NCBI GenBank assembly: GCA_044226685.1
Contig: JBGAGP010000141.1
Location: 1 to 12,263 of the forward strand
Direction of reading: 5' to 3'
DNA: 12,263 nucleotides
Source: Dongia_A sp044226685
GTDB taxonomy: Bacteria > Pseudomonadota > Alphaproteobacteria > Dongiales > Dongiaceae
Numbering within the stretch: the first letter of the stretch is position 1; each line of letters begins with the position of its first letter. The position numbers and the translations under genes are program-made. Positions 6,475-12,086 of the stretch are shown here, one piece after another. The notes beneath the pieces are model-generated. The model did no database searches. It was not told where the DNA came from and was given only the letters and a program-made list of their open reading frames with translations.

Positions 6475-7377
6475 ATGTCGCCCGCCGTCATCCTCGTCGC
6501 CCTCGCCGCGGTCATCCTGTGGGGCGCCTCGCCGGTGGCCGGCAAGGTGGCGGTCGGCGATCTCTCGGCGCTGACCGTTGCCCTCTTGCGCACCTTCCTG
6601 GCCGGGTTGCTGGCGGCGCCGGTGGCCTTCGCGCTCGGGATTCGCCTCCCCGCCACGCGCCGGCTGCAGGGCCTGCTGCTGTTGACCGGCTTCTGCGGCT
6701 TCATCGGCTTCCCGCTGGTCTTCACCTTCGGCATCAAGATCACCTCGGCCAACCACGCCTCGATGATCCTGGCCGCGCTGCCGATCTTCACCGGCGCCTT
6801 CGCGCTGCTGTGGGACCGGCGGCGGCCGAGCCACATCTGGATTCTCGGCAGCATCATCGCGCTCGCCGGCGAAATCGTGCTGATCACCGGGCGCGGCCCC
6901 AGTGGTGGATCCGGGGGCGGCGGCAACGCGGCAAGCCTCGCCGGCGACGGGCTGGTGCTGCTGTCCAATGTCTTCGCCTCGCTCGGCTATGTCGCCGGCG
7001 GCCGGCTGCAGCAGGCGGGCTATCCCTCGACCGGCACCACCTTCTGGGGCATCGCCGCGATGTCGGCGCTGCTGCTGCCGGTCGTCGGCGGGCTGCTCGC
7101 CTTCGGCGGCATGGGGGCGGAGCTGGCGGCGGCGCCGGCCCGCGCCTGGCTCGCCTTGCTCTACATGGCCGCGATCTCCAGCATCCTCGGCTACGTGATG
7201 TGGTACTGGGCGCTGGGCAAGGGCGGCATCGCCCGCGTCGGCCTGATCCAGTTCCTGCAGCCGGTCTCCGGCGTGATCCTGGCGGCACTGCTGCTCTCCG
7301 AGCGGATCAGCCTCGGCTTCGCGCTGGCCTCGGCGCTCATCCTCTTCGGCGTGTGGCTGGCGATCCGCGGCAAATAG
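6475..7377 (+). CDS. EamA-like (DMT superfamily) membrane transporter
   Basis: A 300-residue inner-membrane protein with ten predicted helices in two homologous five-helix halves, the normal size of an EamA/RhaT-type permease. The first half opens MSPAVILVALAAVILWGASP, where the WG.SP motif is typical of EamA domains. The second ends with GLIQFLQPVSGVILAALLLS followed by Glu, a strongly conserved family block. A Gly/Ser-rich linker (GPSGGSGGGGNAASLAGDG) near residues 141-160 separates the halves. Members export or import small metabolites such as amino acids, sugars and purines; the substrate cannot be assigned. GGAG at 6460-6463 lies 11 bases before the chosen ATG. The frame is open upstream to 6376, but that part has no transmembrane character. 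The gene converges on the hemin gene with only 3 bases between. Confidence 0.93.
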   Translation: MSPAVILVALAAVILWGASPVAGKVAVGDLSALTVALLRTFLAGLLAAPVAFALGIRLPATRRLQGLLLLTGFCGFIGFPLVFTFGIKITSANHASMILAALPIFTGAFALLWDRRRPSHIWILGSIIALAGEIVLITGRGPSGGSGGGGNAASLAGDGLVLLSNVFASLGYVAGGRLQQAGYPSTGTTFWGIAAMSALLLPVVGGLLAFGGMGAELAAAPARAWLALLYMAAISSILGYVMWYWALGKGGIARVGLIQFLQPVSGVILAALLLSERISLGFALASALILFGVWLAIRGK

Positions 7378-7380
7378 CGC

Positions 7381-8496
7381 TCAGGCGACGCCGGCCAGCG
7401 GCGCGCCAGACGTCGTCGCCCCGCCAGCCGCCAACCCCTCGGCCAGCTCGCGCCAAGCTTCCAGTTCCGGCGCGCCCGGCTTGCGCTTGCCGAAGAAGCT
7501 GGCGATGCGGCCGCCCTCGGCGTTGAAGATCTCGACCGAGGTGACGATGCCGTCGGTGGTCGGCTTGCGCACCAGCCAGGTCTCGCCGATGCGGTCCTCG
7601 CGCAGATGCAGATTGAAATCGGGGTCCAGCACGTTCAGCCACGGCCCCATGCGTTCGATGCGATGCACTGGTCCGGTATGGATCTGGATCAGGCCCGGAT
7701 TGCCGACGAAGACCATGATCGGCACGCCGCCCGCCGAGGCGCGGGTCAGCAAATCGTTTGTGCTCGATGCCGCGAGCCGCGTGGTGAAGCGGCCCTCGGC
7801 AAGCCGGAAGGCCGCGGTCGGCTCGATTCTGTGCCGGCGCAGGAAGCCGAAGAATTCGTGCGTGTCCTTGAGCGCGGCCCAATCGGCCAGGAACGCGTCG
7901 CGGTCCACCGCGGCGGATTGCGGCGTCTTTTTCGCCGCCGCCGCGACAGTGAGCGGTTCGCCCGCCTCTATCGCCAGGCGATCGAGCAGCGCGTTCCAAG
8001 CGCCGAGATCGGTCGCCTCCTCGGCGTAGATCTTGTGCACGGCGGTGCCCTGCGCGTCGAAAATCTGCAGGCTCCGCATCAGGCCCTTGCGCCCGGGCTC
8101 CTCGACCGCGAAGAGCGACTGCCAGTGATTGCGGAAGATGCGCAGATCGATGTCGGGGCCGAGCACCAGCCCGACATGCCCCTCGAAGCTCGCCGGCGCG
8201 TAGGTGCCGCGCCGCTCATGCACCGCCTCCTCGTTGCGGGTCAGCGCCATGACCCGGCCGAGCCCGGGCAAGGCGGCGAAAAACACCGGCCAATCGGGAT
8301 CGAGCCGCCGCGCGGTCCCGCCCACCTGGCTGTCGACCAGCTGCGCCTCGCTGACTTGGAGCCGCGCCGCCGCGTCGCGCGCGCGCAGCTGCGGCGTCGC
8401 CGCCTTCAACGCGGCCCAGCGTAGCGCCAGGTCGTGGCGCGCATCGCGGTGCGACGCGAGGTCCGGAGTGTCGGCGTTTGCCCCGTCGGCTGGCAT
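7381..8496 (-). CDS. hmuS: Hemin-degrading/hemin-transport factor (HmuS/HemS/ChuS-like)
   Basis: A 371-residue cytoplasmic protein made of two tandem HemS-type domains (about 20-175 and 200-350), as in Yersinia HemS and E. coli ChuS. The family binds heme arriving by the TonB-ABC uptake route and stores, hands on or degrades it. Landmarks are ALTRNEEAVHERRGTY (85-99) and IFRNHWQSLFAVEE in domain 1, and VHRIERMGPWLNVLD with NLHLREDRI in domain 2. His213 in LKDTHEFFGFL probably corresponds to the heme-ligating His of HemS/ChuS; this alignment is from memory. The ATG at 8496 has GGGGGA a few bases upstream, and a Fur-like box sits about 24 bases before it. The frame stays open to 8721, but that would place the box inside the gene. 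No heme receptor or ABC genes are visible here, unlike the usual hmu operon; hemP is also absent. Confidence 0.94.
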   Translation of the reverse strand: MPADGANADTPDLASHRDARHDLALRWAALKAATPQLRARDAAARLQVSEAQLVDSQVGGTARRLDPDWPVFFAALPGLGRVMALTRNEEAVHERRGTYAPASFEGHVGLVLGPDIDLRIFRNHWQSLFAVEEPGRKGLMRSLQIFDAQGTAVHKIYAEEATDLGAWNALLDRLAIEAGEPLTVAAAAKKTPQSAAVDRDAFLADWAALKDTHEFFGFLRRHRIEPTAAFRLAEGRFTTRLAASSTNDLLTRASAGGVPIMVFVGNPGLIQIHTGPVHRIERMGPWLNVLDPDFNLHLREDRIGETWLVRKPTTDGIVTSVEIFNAEGGRIASFFGKRKPGAPELEAWRELAEGLAAGGATTSGAPLAGVA

Positions 8497-8519
8497 CAAA
8501 TCCCCCAAAGCAGCTATAT

Positions 8520-8538
8520 GCAAATGATTCGCATTATC
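8520..8538 (-). promoter_or_regulatory. Fur box upstream of hmuS
   Basis: On the minus strand this reads GATAATGCGAATCATTTGC and matches the 19-base Fur consensus GATAATGATAATCATTATC at 15 positions. It sits inside a longer dyad with 8-base perfect arms, CAAATGAT (8521-8528) and ATCATTTG (8536-8543). It lies about 24 bases before the hmuS start. Iron-replete Fur would be expected to repress hmuS here. A TATAGC on the minus strand (8513-8518) could be the -10, but no -35 is clear. Confidence 0.82.
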
Positions 8539-8554
8539 ATTTGTGGCCGATTTC

Positions 8555-8593
8555 CCGGGCGGATGCAAGCCCCGCGCAGCGACATCCGCCCGG
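8555..8593. repeat. 11-base perfect inverted repeat
   Basis: Arms CCGGGCGGATG (8555-8565) and CATCCGCCCGG (8583-8593) are exact complements separated by 17 bases. It could fold as a strong RNA hairpin in a transcript from either side, or be a regulator site. It is not followed by a T-tract in either direction. Confidence 0.6.
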
Positions 8594-8729
8594 TCATTGC
8601 AACGCGTTCCGGTGGCGGGCGGCGGGGATTCGCCGCCGCGGGCATCCACGAGAAGGTATCGCCGCCGGCATTGTCTCTGCTGACCCGCGCCGTGGGCCAA
8701 GCGTGAAGGGACTCCGCACACGCCTGCTA

Positions 8730-8760
8730 TTGACTGGCGCCGGCGCGCCGGCGCTAGATC
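8730..8760 (+). promoter_or_regulatory. Putative promoter of the SeqA-like gene with palindromic operator
   Basis: TTGACT at 8730-8735 resembles a -35 hexamer. A weak -10 (TAGATC, 8755-8760) follows at a 19-base distance. The spacer holds a perfect 18-base palindrome, GCGCCGGCGCGCCGGCGC, at 8737-8754. A protein bound there would block RNA polymerase. The palindrome is certain; the promoter is tentative because the -10 is poor. Confidence 0.4.
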
Positions 8761-8799
8761 GGCATTCCATCGTTGCGGGCCATCGGTGCGGGGATCGTC

Positions 8800-9333
8800 G
8801 TGAAATCAATTCAGATCGATCGCGATATCTATGAGTATCTCCTGGCCCAGGGATTGGGCGCCGGCCAATCGGCTTCGGCAATCCTGCGCCGCGCGCTGGT
8901 CCAGACCATCGACATCGACGACGACCTCTATGCGTATCTGTTGACCCTGGCGGTCAGCATCGGCGAATCTCCATCCAGCATCCTGCGCCGGGAACTGAAG
9001 CTGGATGAGCATCACCCCGACCCGGTCGACCCGCCGACGCGCATCGAGTTCAGGATTCCCGCCGGCACCGGCGCGGCCGCCTGGAACGCGCCAGAGCGGC
9101 CGGTCATCGGCGTCGTCGGACAGACGCTGCGGATCTTCAACGACGATGCCGTCGGCCACCGCCTGCACACGAACGGCGCGCCGTTCCCGCACGGCGCTGC
9201 CGACATCGCGCCGGGCGGTTCTGCCGATTTCGTCCTGACCGCACCGTTCGACCTCAATCCCCCGCAGCCGCTCTACGACCACAATTTCGGCCCGCCCGCC
9301 CAGTTCTGGATCACGGTCCGACCGGCGGGGTAG
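8800..9333 (+). CDS. Two SeqA-N-like repeats fused to a cupredoxin-like domain
   Basis: A 177-residue protein from the GTG at 8800, with GGGG six bases upstream. The chosen start aligns with the SeqA start (MKTIEVDDELY). Repeat 1 (3-33, SIQIDRDIYEYLLAQG...SASAILRRAL) and repeat 2 (36-66, TIDIDDDLYAYLLTLA...SPSSILRREL) share 16 of 31 residues. Both resemble the SeqA N-terminal oligomerisation segment, including its GESASDILRRML end. A Pro/Asp linker follows. Residues about 80-175 look like a cupredoxin fold: LRIFNDDAVGHRLHTNG, HGAADIAPGGSADF, then PLYDHNFGPPAQFWITV. His120, His123, His131 and His161 could bind a metal, but the type-1 copper Cys is absent. The SeqA GATC-binding C-terminal domain is also absent, and no signal peptide is seen, so a cytoplasmic site is likely. 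It diverges from Fur-linked hmuS. Function unknown; I know of no described protein with this layout. Confidence 0.85.
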   Translation: MKSIQIDRDIYEYLLAQGLGAGQSASAILRRALVQTIDIDDDLYAYLLTLAVSIGESPSSILRRELKLDEHHPDPVDPPTRIEFRIPAGTGAAAWNAPERPVIGVVGQTLRIFNDDAVGHRLHTNGAPFPHGAADIAPGGSADFVLTAPFDLNPPQPLYDHNFGPPAQFWITVRPAG

Positions 9334-9389
9334 GGCCGAGATGACGGCTCGGTGTCGATCTCGGTACGATCGACGCTGATCCCGGTTCC

Positions 9390-9464
9390 CGATGACCCGA
9401 CCCTGGAATGGCCATCGCACCCGAGGAACTCCTCCCTCGGAGTGTGTTGTGTGACGGAGAGTGA
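9390..9464 (+). pseudogene. 3' remnant of a paralogue of the gene at 11704
   Basis: Read in frame, this stretch gives R, a stop (TGA at 9393-9395), then PDPGMAIAPEELLPR and a changed tail ending at TGA 9462-9464. The intact protein at 11704-12030 ends RWPDTGTAIVPEELFPR plus IRVRD. The stop stands where the intact copy has Trp88 (TGG at 11965-11967). Nothing similar to residues 1-85 is visible upstream, so only the last part of a gene survives. Alternatively, the segment could be a mobile or repeated tail rather than a decayed gene. Confidence 0.65.
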
Positions 9465-9502
9465 CCTACGATTCGATCGAGAGGAATTTGCTCTGATCGC
9501 AT
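9390..9502 (+). repeat. Diverged direct repeat, copy 1
   Basis: This block aligns with 11962-12074 with only small indels. Shared runs include GGCCATCG, CCCTCGG and, beyond the stop codons, GATTC, CGAGA and GCTCTGA, ending GCAT. Similarity that continues past the stop shows duplication at DNA level, not just shared protein sequence. Confidence 0.65.
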
Positions 9503-9508
9503 TTTTTT
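9475..9508 (+). terminator. Rho-independent terminator-like hairpin
   Basis: Arms GATC(G)AGAG (9475-9483, one bulged G) and CTCTGATC (9491-9498) enclose a 7-base loop, and a run of seven T follows at 9502-9508. The stem is short and AT-rich for this genome, so termination may be partial. It would end transcripts from the SeqA-like gene or the remnant before the secreted-protein gene. Confidence 0.55.
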
Positions 9509-9560
9509 GATTCATCGACCTTCTATTGGCAGGGAAACCGGCGCACCGTATCCTCCGCGC

Positions 9561-10466
9561 ATGATCGCGAGGATTGTAATTGCGGCCCTGCTGGCGGCAG
9601 CATTCTTGCCGCCGAGGGTGCATGCCGATTCCGTCAGCTCTTCCGAGCCGGTCGAACGCCTGTCCTGCGGCGATGTTTTCGATGGCGAGGGTGTTTCTCC
9701 CGCCTATGTGCAGAGAATCGTCGGCTTCGCTTTTCCGCCGGGAGCATCCGGAACCGCCCACCTTGCCAAATGGACGCAAGGCTGGCGCCTGCTGCTGCGC
9801 ACCGAGGCAGTGCCGCAGGACTTCGTCCTGGACACGGTCACGGCATTCCGGGCCGCCTTGCCGCGCCAGGAGGGCGTCAGCCCGGTCGCACAGTTCGACT
9901 GGAACGATCGGGCCAGGGTCAGGGACGGCGATCTGGTCATCTATCTTACCTGGTGGCGCGGCGAGGCGCGCGACGTGGCCGGGCAACGCTTCGCCGCGCT
10001 CGTCGAAGAGGTGCGTGGGCCTGAGCCGTCGGCGCGGATCGAGCCGGTCCTCGGCGCCGTGGACCACCTGCCATTCGTCGGCATCGTGCGATCCGCTGAA
10101 GGCGCGGTCCGGCGCGCGATCGTGGTCATGGATCTGGACTATGCCCAGCTTGGCGGCCAGCCGGCCGTCTTCGAGTTCCTGACCACGGCGCTCAATCCTA
10201 ATGCCGGAAATGCGCTCTACCTCGGTCTGCCTGGCAGCAAGCCGGCGGAAAAGCTGATCTACGAGAAGACATGGCGGTCGAGCGTCAAATATGACCTGAG
10301 CTGGACGCGGGAGTTCGAGACCTACCTGCGCGTCATGATTCAAGAGGCGGTGACGCCCGGGATGAATGCCGCGCAATTCAGCGAGGTTGCGGCGCAGATG
10401 CTGAGCGAGCCGGAGATGAAGCAGCGCGTGGCAAAGCTCTATGGTTGCGAGCTTGATAGCGACTAG
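9561..10466 (+). CDS. Secreted protein of unknown function
   Basis: A 301-residue protein. Residues 1-22 are a clear signal peptide (MIARIVIAALLAAAF, cleavage after VHA, before Asp23). The mature protein is probably periplasmic, mixed alpha/beta, with no further membrane segment. It has only a few cysteines; Cys36 (RLSCGDV) and Cys296 (LYGCELDSD) near the two ends could form a disulfide. Recognisable patches are YVQRIVGFAFPPG, LAKWTQGWRLLLRTE and DGDLVIYLTWWRG. The layout is faintly like the secreted DUF2927 family, but I cannot confirm this. No Shine-Dalgarno precedes the ATG, and the 70 bases before it are unusually AT-rich. The same kind of signal (VHA) occurs in the gene at 12087, and both follow a copy of the repeated block. 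Confidence 0.8.
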   Translation: MIARIVIAALLAAAFLPPRVHADSVSSSEPVERLSCGDVFDGEGVSPAYVQRIVGFAFPPGASGTAHLAKWTQGWRLLLRTEAVPQDFVLDTVTAFRAALPRQEGVSPVAQFDWNDRARVRDGDLVIYLTWWRGEARDVAGQRFAALVEEVRGPEPSARIEPVLGAVDHLPFVGIVRSAEGAVRRAIVVMDLDYAQLGGQPAVFEFLTTALNPNAGNALYLGLPGSKPAEKLIYEKTWRSSVKYDLSWTREFETYLRVMIQEAVTPGMNAAQFSEVAAQMLSEPEMKQRVAKLYGCELDSD

Positions 10467-10518
10467 CTGTCGGGCAATCTCGCTCCCAGACTGGTTCGCC
10501 TGACAGTTTATTTCCTGG

Positions 10519-10566
10519 CGCTATTCCATCTGGCGCGAGGATATCCAGGTGGAAGCCGAAATAGCG
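10519..10566. repeat. Long imperfect hairpin between convergent genes
   Basis: Outer arms CGCTATT (10519-10525) and AATAGCG (10560-10566) flank inner arms CCATCTGG (10526-10533) and CCAGGTGG (10545-10552, one G-T pair). The loop is 11 bases, with a 7-base bulge on the right side. Its place between the stops of two converging genes suggests a transcript end in both directions, but no T-tract follows on either side. Confidence 0.45.
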
Positions 10567-10574
10567 GCGACGCG

Positions 10575-11033
10575 CTAGTCGACGCCTGCGAGTTCCTCGA
10601 TCTCCCGGTACTGCATCATCAGCCAGATCGCCCATAACACCCACGCATTGCCCGCCACCAGCCAAGCCGCTTTGGTGCCGAGGGACTGCACCCCTTGCCT
10701 CAGCGCAAACCCGCGCCACAGCGGAAGGTCGATTGCGGCAACCAGCCCGAACAGGAGCGCGGTGGTCGCGACCAGGACCAGCGGCCGCGGCACGTATAGT
10801 CCGTCCGGCGTCAGCGGCTCGAACACATGCGACAAAGCTACGTAGCCGGCGATGGTGACAAGCCCGGCGAGCGAACAGCCGAGGACGGACAGCGCCAGAA
10901 GCCGCAGGCGCGGCTTTGCACCATCCGATCGCACGAACCAGATCATGGTCAGTTTCAAGATCAATGCGGGTGTGCCGACGAAGATGAATGCCAGCACCGC
11001 CAGCCAGAACGCATCCTCCATGACCCTTTGCAT
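10575..11033 (-). CDS. Small integral membrane protein, four helices
   Basis: A 152-residue hydrophobic protein with four predicted transmembrane helices near residues 8-33, 43-68, 83-103 and 121-140. The loops between are short (VRSDGAKPRLR is basic, FEPLTPDGLYVPRP is not). By the positive-inside rule the loop at 34-43 is probably cytoplasmic. It ends in an acidic tail, QYREIEELAGVD. I recognise no family and no functional motif. ATGs at 11033 and 11021 are both possible; GAGGG lies 4 bases before the first. It diverges from the acetyltransferase over 78 bases and converges on the secreted-protein gene at 10466. Confidence 0.78.
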   Translation of the reverse strand: MQRVMEDAFWLAVLAFIFVGTPALILKLTMIWFVRSDGAKPRLRLLALSVLGCSLAGLVTIAGYVALSHVFEPLTPDGLYVPRPLVLVATTALLFGLVAAIDLPLWRGFALRQGVQSLGTKAAWLVAGNAWVLWAIWLMMQYREIEELAGVD

Positions 11034-11052
11034 TGGCCCTCGCGCATTGCAG

Positions 11053-11081
11053 TTGCCACTTGTTCAAGCCGATCGTATAGC
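11053..11081 (+). promoter_or_regulatory. Sigma-70-like promoter of the acetyltransferase
   Basis: TTGCCA (11053-11058) and TATAGC (11076-11081) are separated by the ideal 17 bases. Transcription would begin near 11088, about 24 bases before the ATG at 11112. This is the best -35/-10 pair I see in the window. Confidence 0.5.
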
Positions 11082-11111
11082 CGTCGGATACGGCCTGGCG
11101 ATGGCGGATTT

Positions 11112-11624
11112 ATGTTCATGAAGATCCTTGAGACAGAGCGGTTGGCATTCCGCCATCTTGAGCCCGGCGACCTCGATGCGCTGGCGGCGCTCTATGCCGA
11201 TCCTGAGATTCGCCGCTACTTTCCCGAAGGCACCCTGGCCCGCGCGGAGACGCAGGAAGAGCTTGCGTGGTTCCTGAACGGCCACCCGGAGCATCCGGAG
11301 CTCGGCCTCTGGGCCGCGATCCACAAGCCAAGCGGCCAGTTCATCGGCCGCTGCGGCCTGCTGCCCTGGACCATCGACGGGGTGGAAGAGGTGGAGATCG
11401 CCTACCTGATCGCCCGACCGTGGCAACGCCAGGGCCTGGGCGCGGAGGCGGCGCGGGCGCTCGTGCACCACGGCTTCGAGACGCTGGGCCTCAAGCGCCT
11501 CATCGCGCTGATCGACCCGGCGCACACGGCATCGATCCGGACGGCGGAAAGCGCGGGGCTGCGGTTCGAGAAGGAGGTGGTGATGGAGGGGGCAAGGAGC
11601 GCTATGTACAAGCTATCTCGCTAG
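11112..11624 (+). CDS. GNAT family N-acetyltransferase (RimJ/RimL-like)
   Basis: A 170-residue enzyme of the GCN5-related family that transfers acetyl from acetyl-CoA to an amine. It opens with the RimJ/RimL pattern LETERLAFRHLEPGDLDALA. Motif A is EVEIAYLIARPWQRQGLGAE (94-112), where the QRQGLG loop binds the CoA pyrophosphate. The C-terminal motif B is HTASIRTAESAGLRFE (138-153); the Asn common at the first position of this motif is His here. The substrate could be a ribosomal protein N-terminus, an amino acid or a drug, and is not predictable. ATGs at 11112 and 11118 are both possible, and GGCGG at 11103 fits the second better. It reads away from the membrane-protein gene. Confidence 0.93.
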   Translation: MFMKILETERLAFRHLEPGDLDALAALYADPEIRRYFPEGTLARAETQEELAWFLNGHPEHPELGLWAAIHKPSGQFIGRCGLLPWTIDGVEEVEIAYLIARPWQRQGLGAEAARALVHHGFETLGLKRLIALIDPAHTASIRTAESAGLRFEKEVVMEGARSAMYKLSR

Positions 11625-11674
11625 ACGACGCCTGAAGAAATCCCACTCCGCCCCCGTATGACGCGCTATGCTTT

Positions 11675-11687
11675 GCAGCGACGCTGC
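11675..11687. repeat. Short palindrome upstream of the 108-residue protein gene
   Basis: GCAGCG and CGCTGC flank a single A, just after a -10-like TATGCT (11667-11672). It could be an operator, but there is no matching -35. Confidence 0.3.
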
Positions 11688-11703
11688 CAGAAATGGAGCT
11701 CAC

Positions 11704-12030
11704 ATGCCATCCAGTCGACCGCCCATCGCCTCGATGAAGATGTTGGCCATCGATTCCAAGAACCGTGAGTTCGAGCTGACGATTGCGATTGGAACTCCAT
11801 ATGAGCACCCAGGAGGCGGGTGGGCCTGCCCGGCATCGATGCATGGCTTGTGGGGTGATTTTCGGGACATCCATGGCGCCGATTCCTGGCAAGCGATGCA
11901 ACTCGCCTACGGAACGATTGGTGAAATGCTTGCCCATTTCGTCGAGGAAGGTGGGCGCCTTCGATGGCCGGACACGGGAACGGCCATCGTGCCGGAGGAG
12001 CTCTTCCCTCGGATCAGGGTGCGCGATTGA
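11704..12030 (+). CDS. 108-residue protein of unknown function (DUF6968-like at best)
   Basis: A small soluble protein with no signal peptide. It has GGAG at 11695-11698, five bases before the ATG. After a Ser/Pro-rich start it reads LAIDSKNREFELTIAIGTP, then GGGWACPASMHGLW, GADSWQAMQLAYGTIGEML and RWPDTGTAIVPEELFPR. The strand, Cys and D-S-x-QAxxLA helix order resembles the uncharacterised DUF6968 proteins as I remember them; a profile search would settle it. One Cys (Cys42) is present. A degenerate copy of its last 22 residues lies at 9390-9464. It precedes a secreted-protein gene by 56 bases in the same direction. Small cytosolic proteins paired with secreted ones include immunity proteins, but nothing here proves that role. 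Confidence 0.75.
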   Translation: MPSSRPPIASMKMLAIDSKNREFELTIAIGTPYEHPGGGWACPASMHGLWGDFRDIHGADSWQAMQLAYGTIGEMLAHFVEEGGRLRWPDTGTAIVPEELFPRIRVRD

Positions 12031-12074
12031 CGCCGGGCAGATTCAAACGAGATAAACTCGCTCTGACACTGCAT
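11962..12074 (+). repeat. Diverged direct repeat, copy 2
   Basis: Partner of 9390-9502. It covers codons 87-108 of the intact gene, its stop (TGA at 12028-12030) and about 44 bases of noncoding DNA. The T-run that follows copy 1 is absent here, so the terminator-like feature is specific to copy 1. Confidence 0.65.
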
Positions 12075-12086
12075 CCACCGAAACAC

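Larger units (their letters stand above)
8497..8799. other. 303-base divergent intergenic region
   Basis: No credible gene lies here. Reading from hmuS outward it contains the Fur-like box (8520-8538), an 11-base inverted repeat (8555-8593), a GC hairpin with arms GGCGGCG and CGCCGCC (8618-8637), and a -35-like hexamer followed by an 18-base palindrome (8730-8754) before the SeqA-like gene. Open frames crossing it have no family similarity and would overlap these elements. Confidence 0.6.

Noticed and set aside
6184..6834. Minus-strand open frame across the transporter start
   Set aside because: Gln/Arg/Glu-rich shadow of the EamA transporter, with no domain.
7606..8424. Plus-strand open frame opposite hmuS
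   Set aside because: Antisense shadow of a clearly recognised HemS-family gene.
8434..8706. 90-residue plus-strand open frame over the Fur box
   Set aside because: It runs through the regulatory elements and the hmuS start, and its sequence resembles no protein.
8497..8721. Upstream extension of hmuS
   Set aside because: It would put the Fur box inside the coding region. The ATG at 8496 has a good ribosome site and the protein is already of family length.
8800..9010. Toxin-antitoxin antitoxin of ribbon-helix-helix type
   Set aside because: The repeats match the SeqA N-terminal pattern better, they are duplicated in one chain, and no toxin gene follows.
10827..11111. N-terminal extension of the acetyltransferase
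   Set aside because: It overlaps the membrane-protein gene and the best promoter match. The GNAT fold starts normally at 11112.
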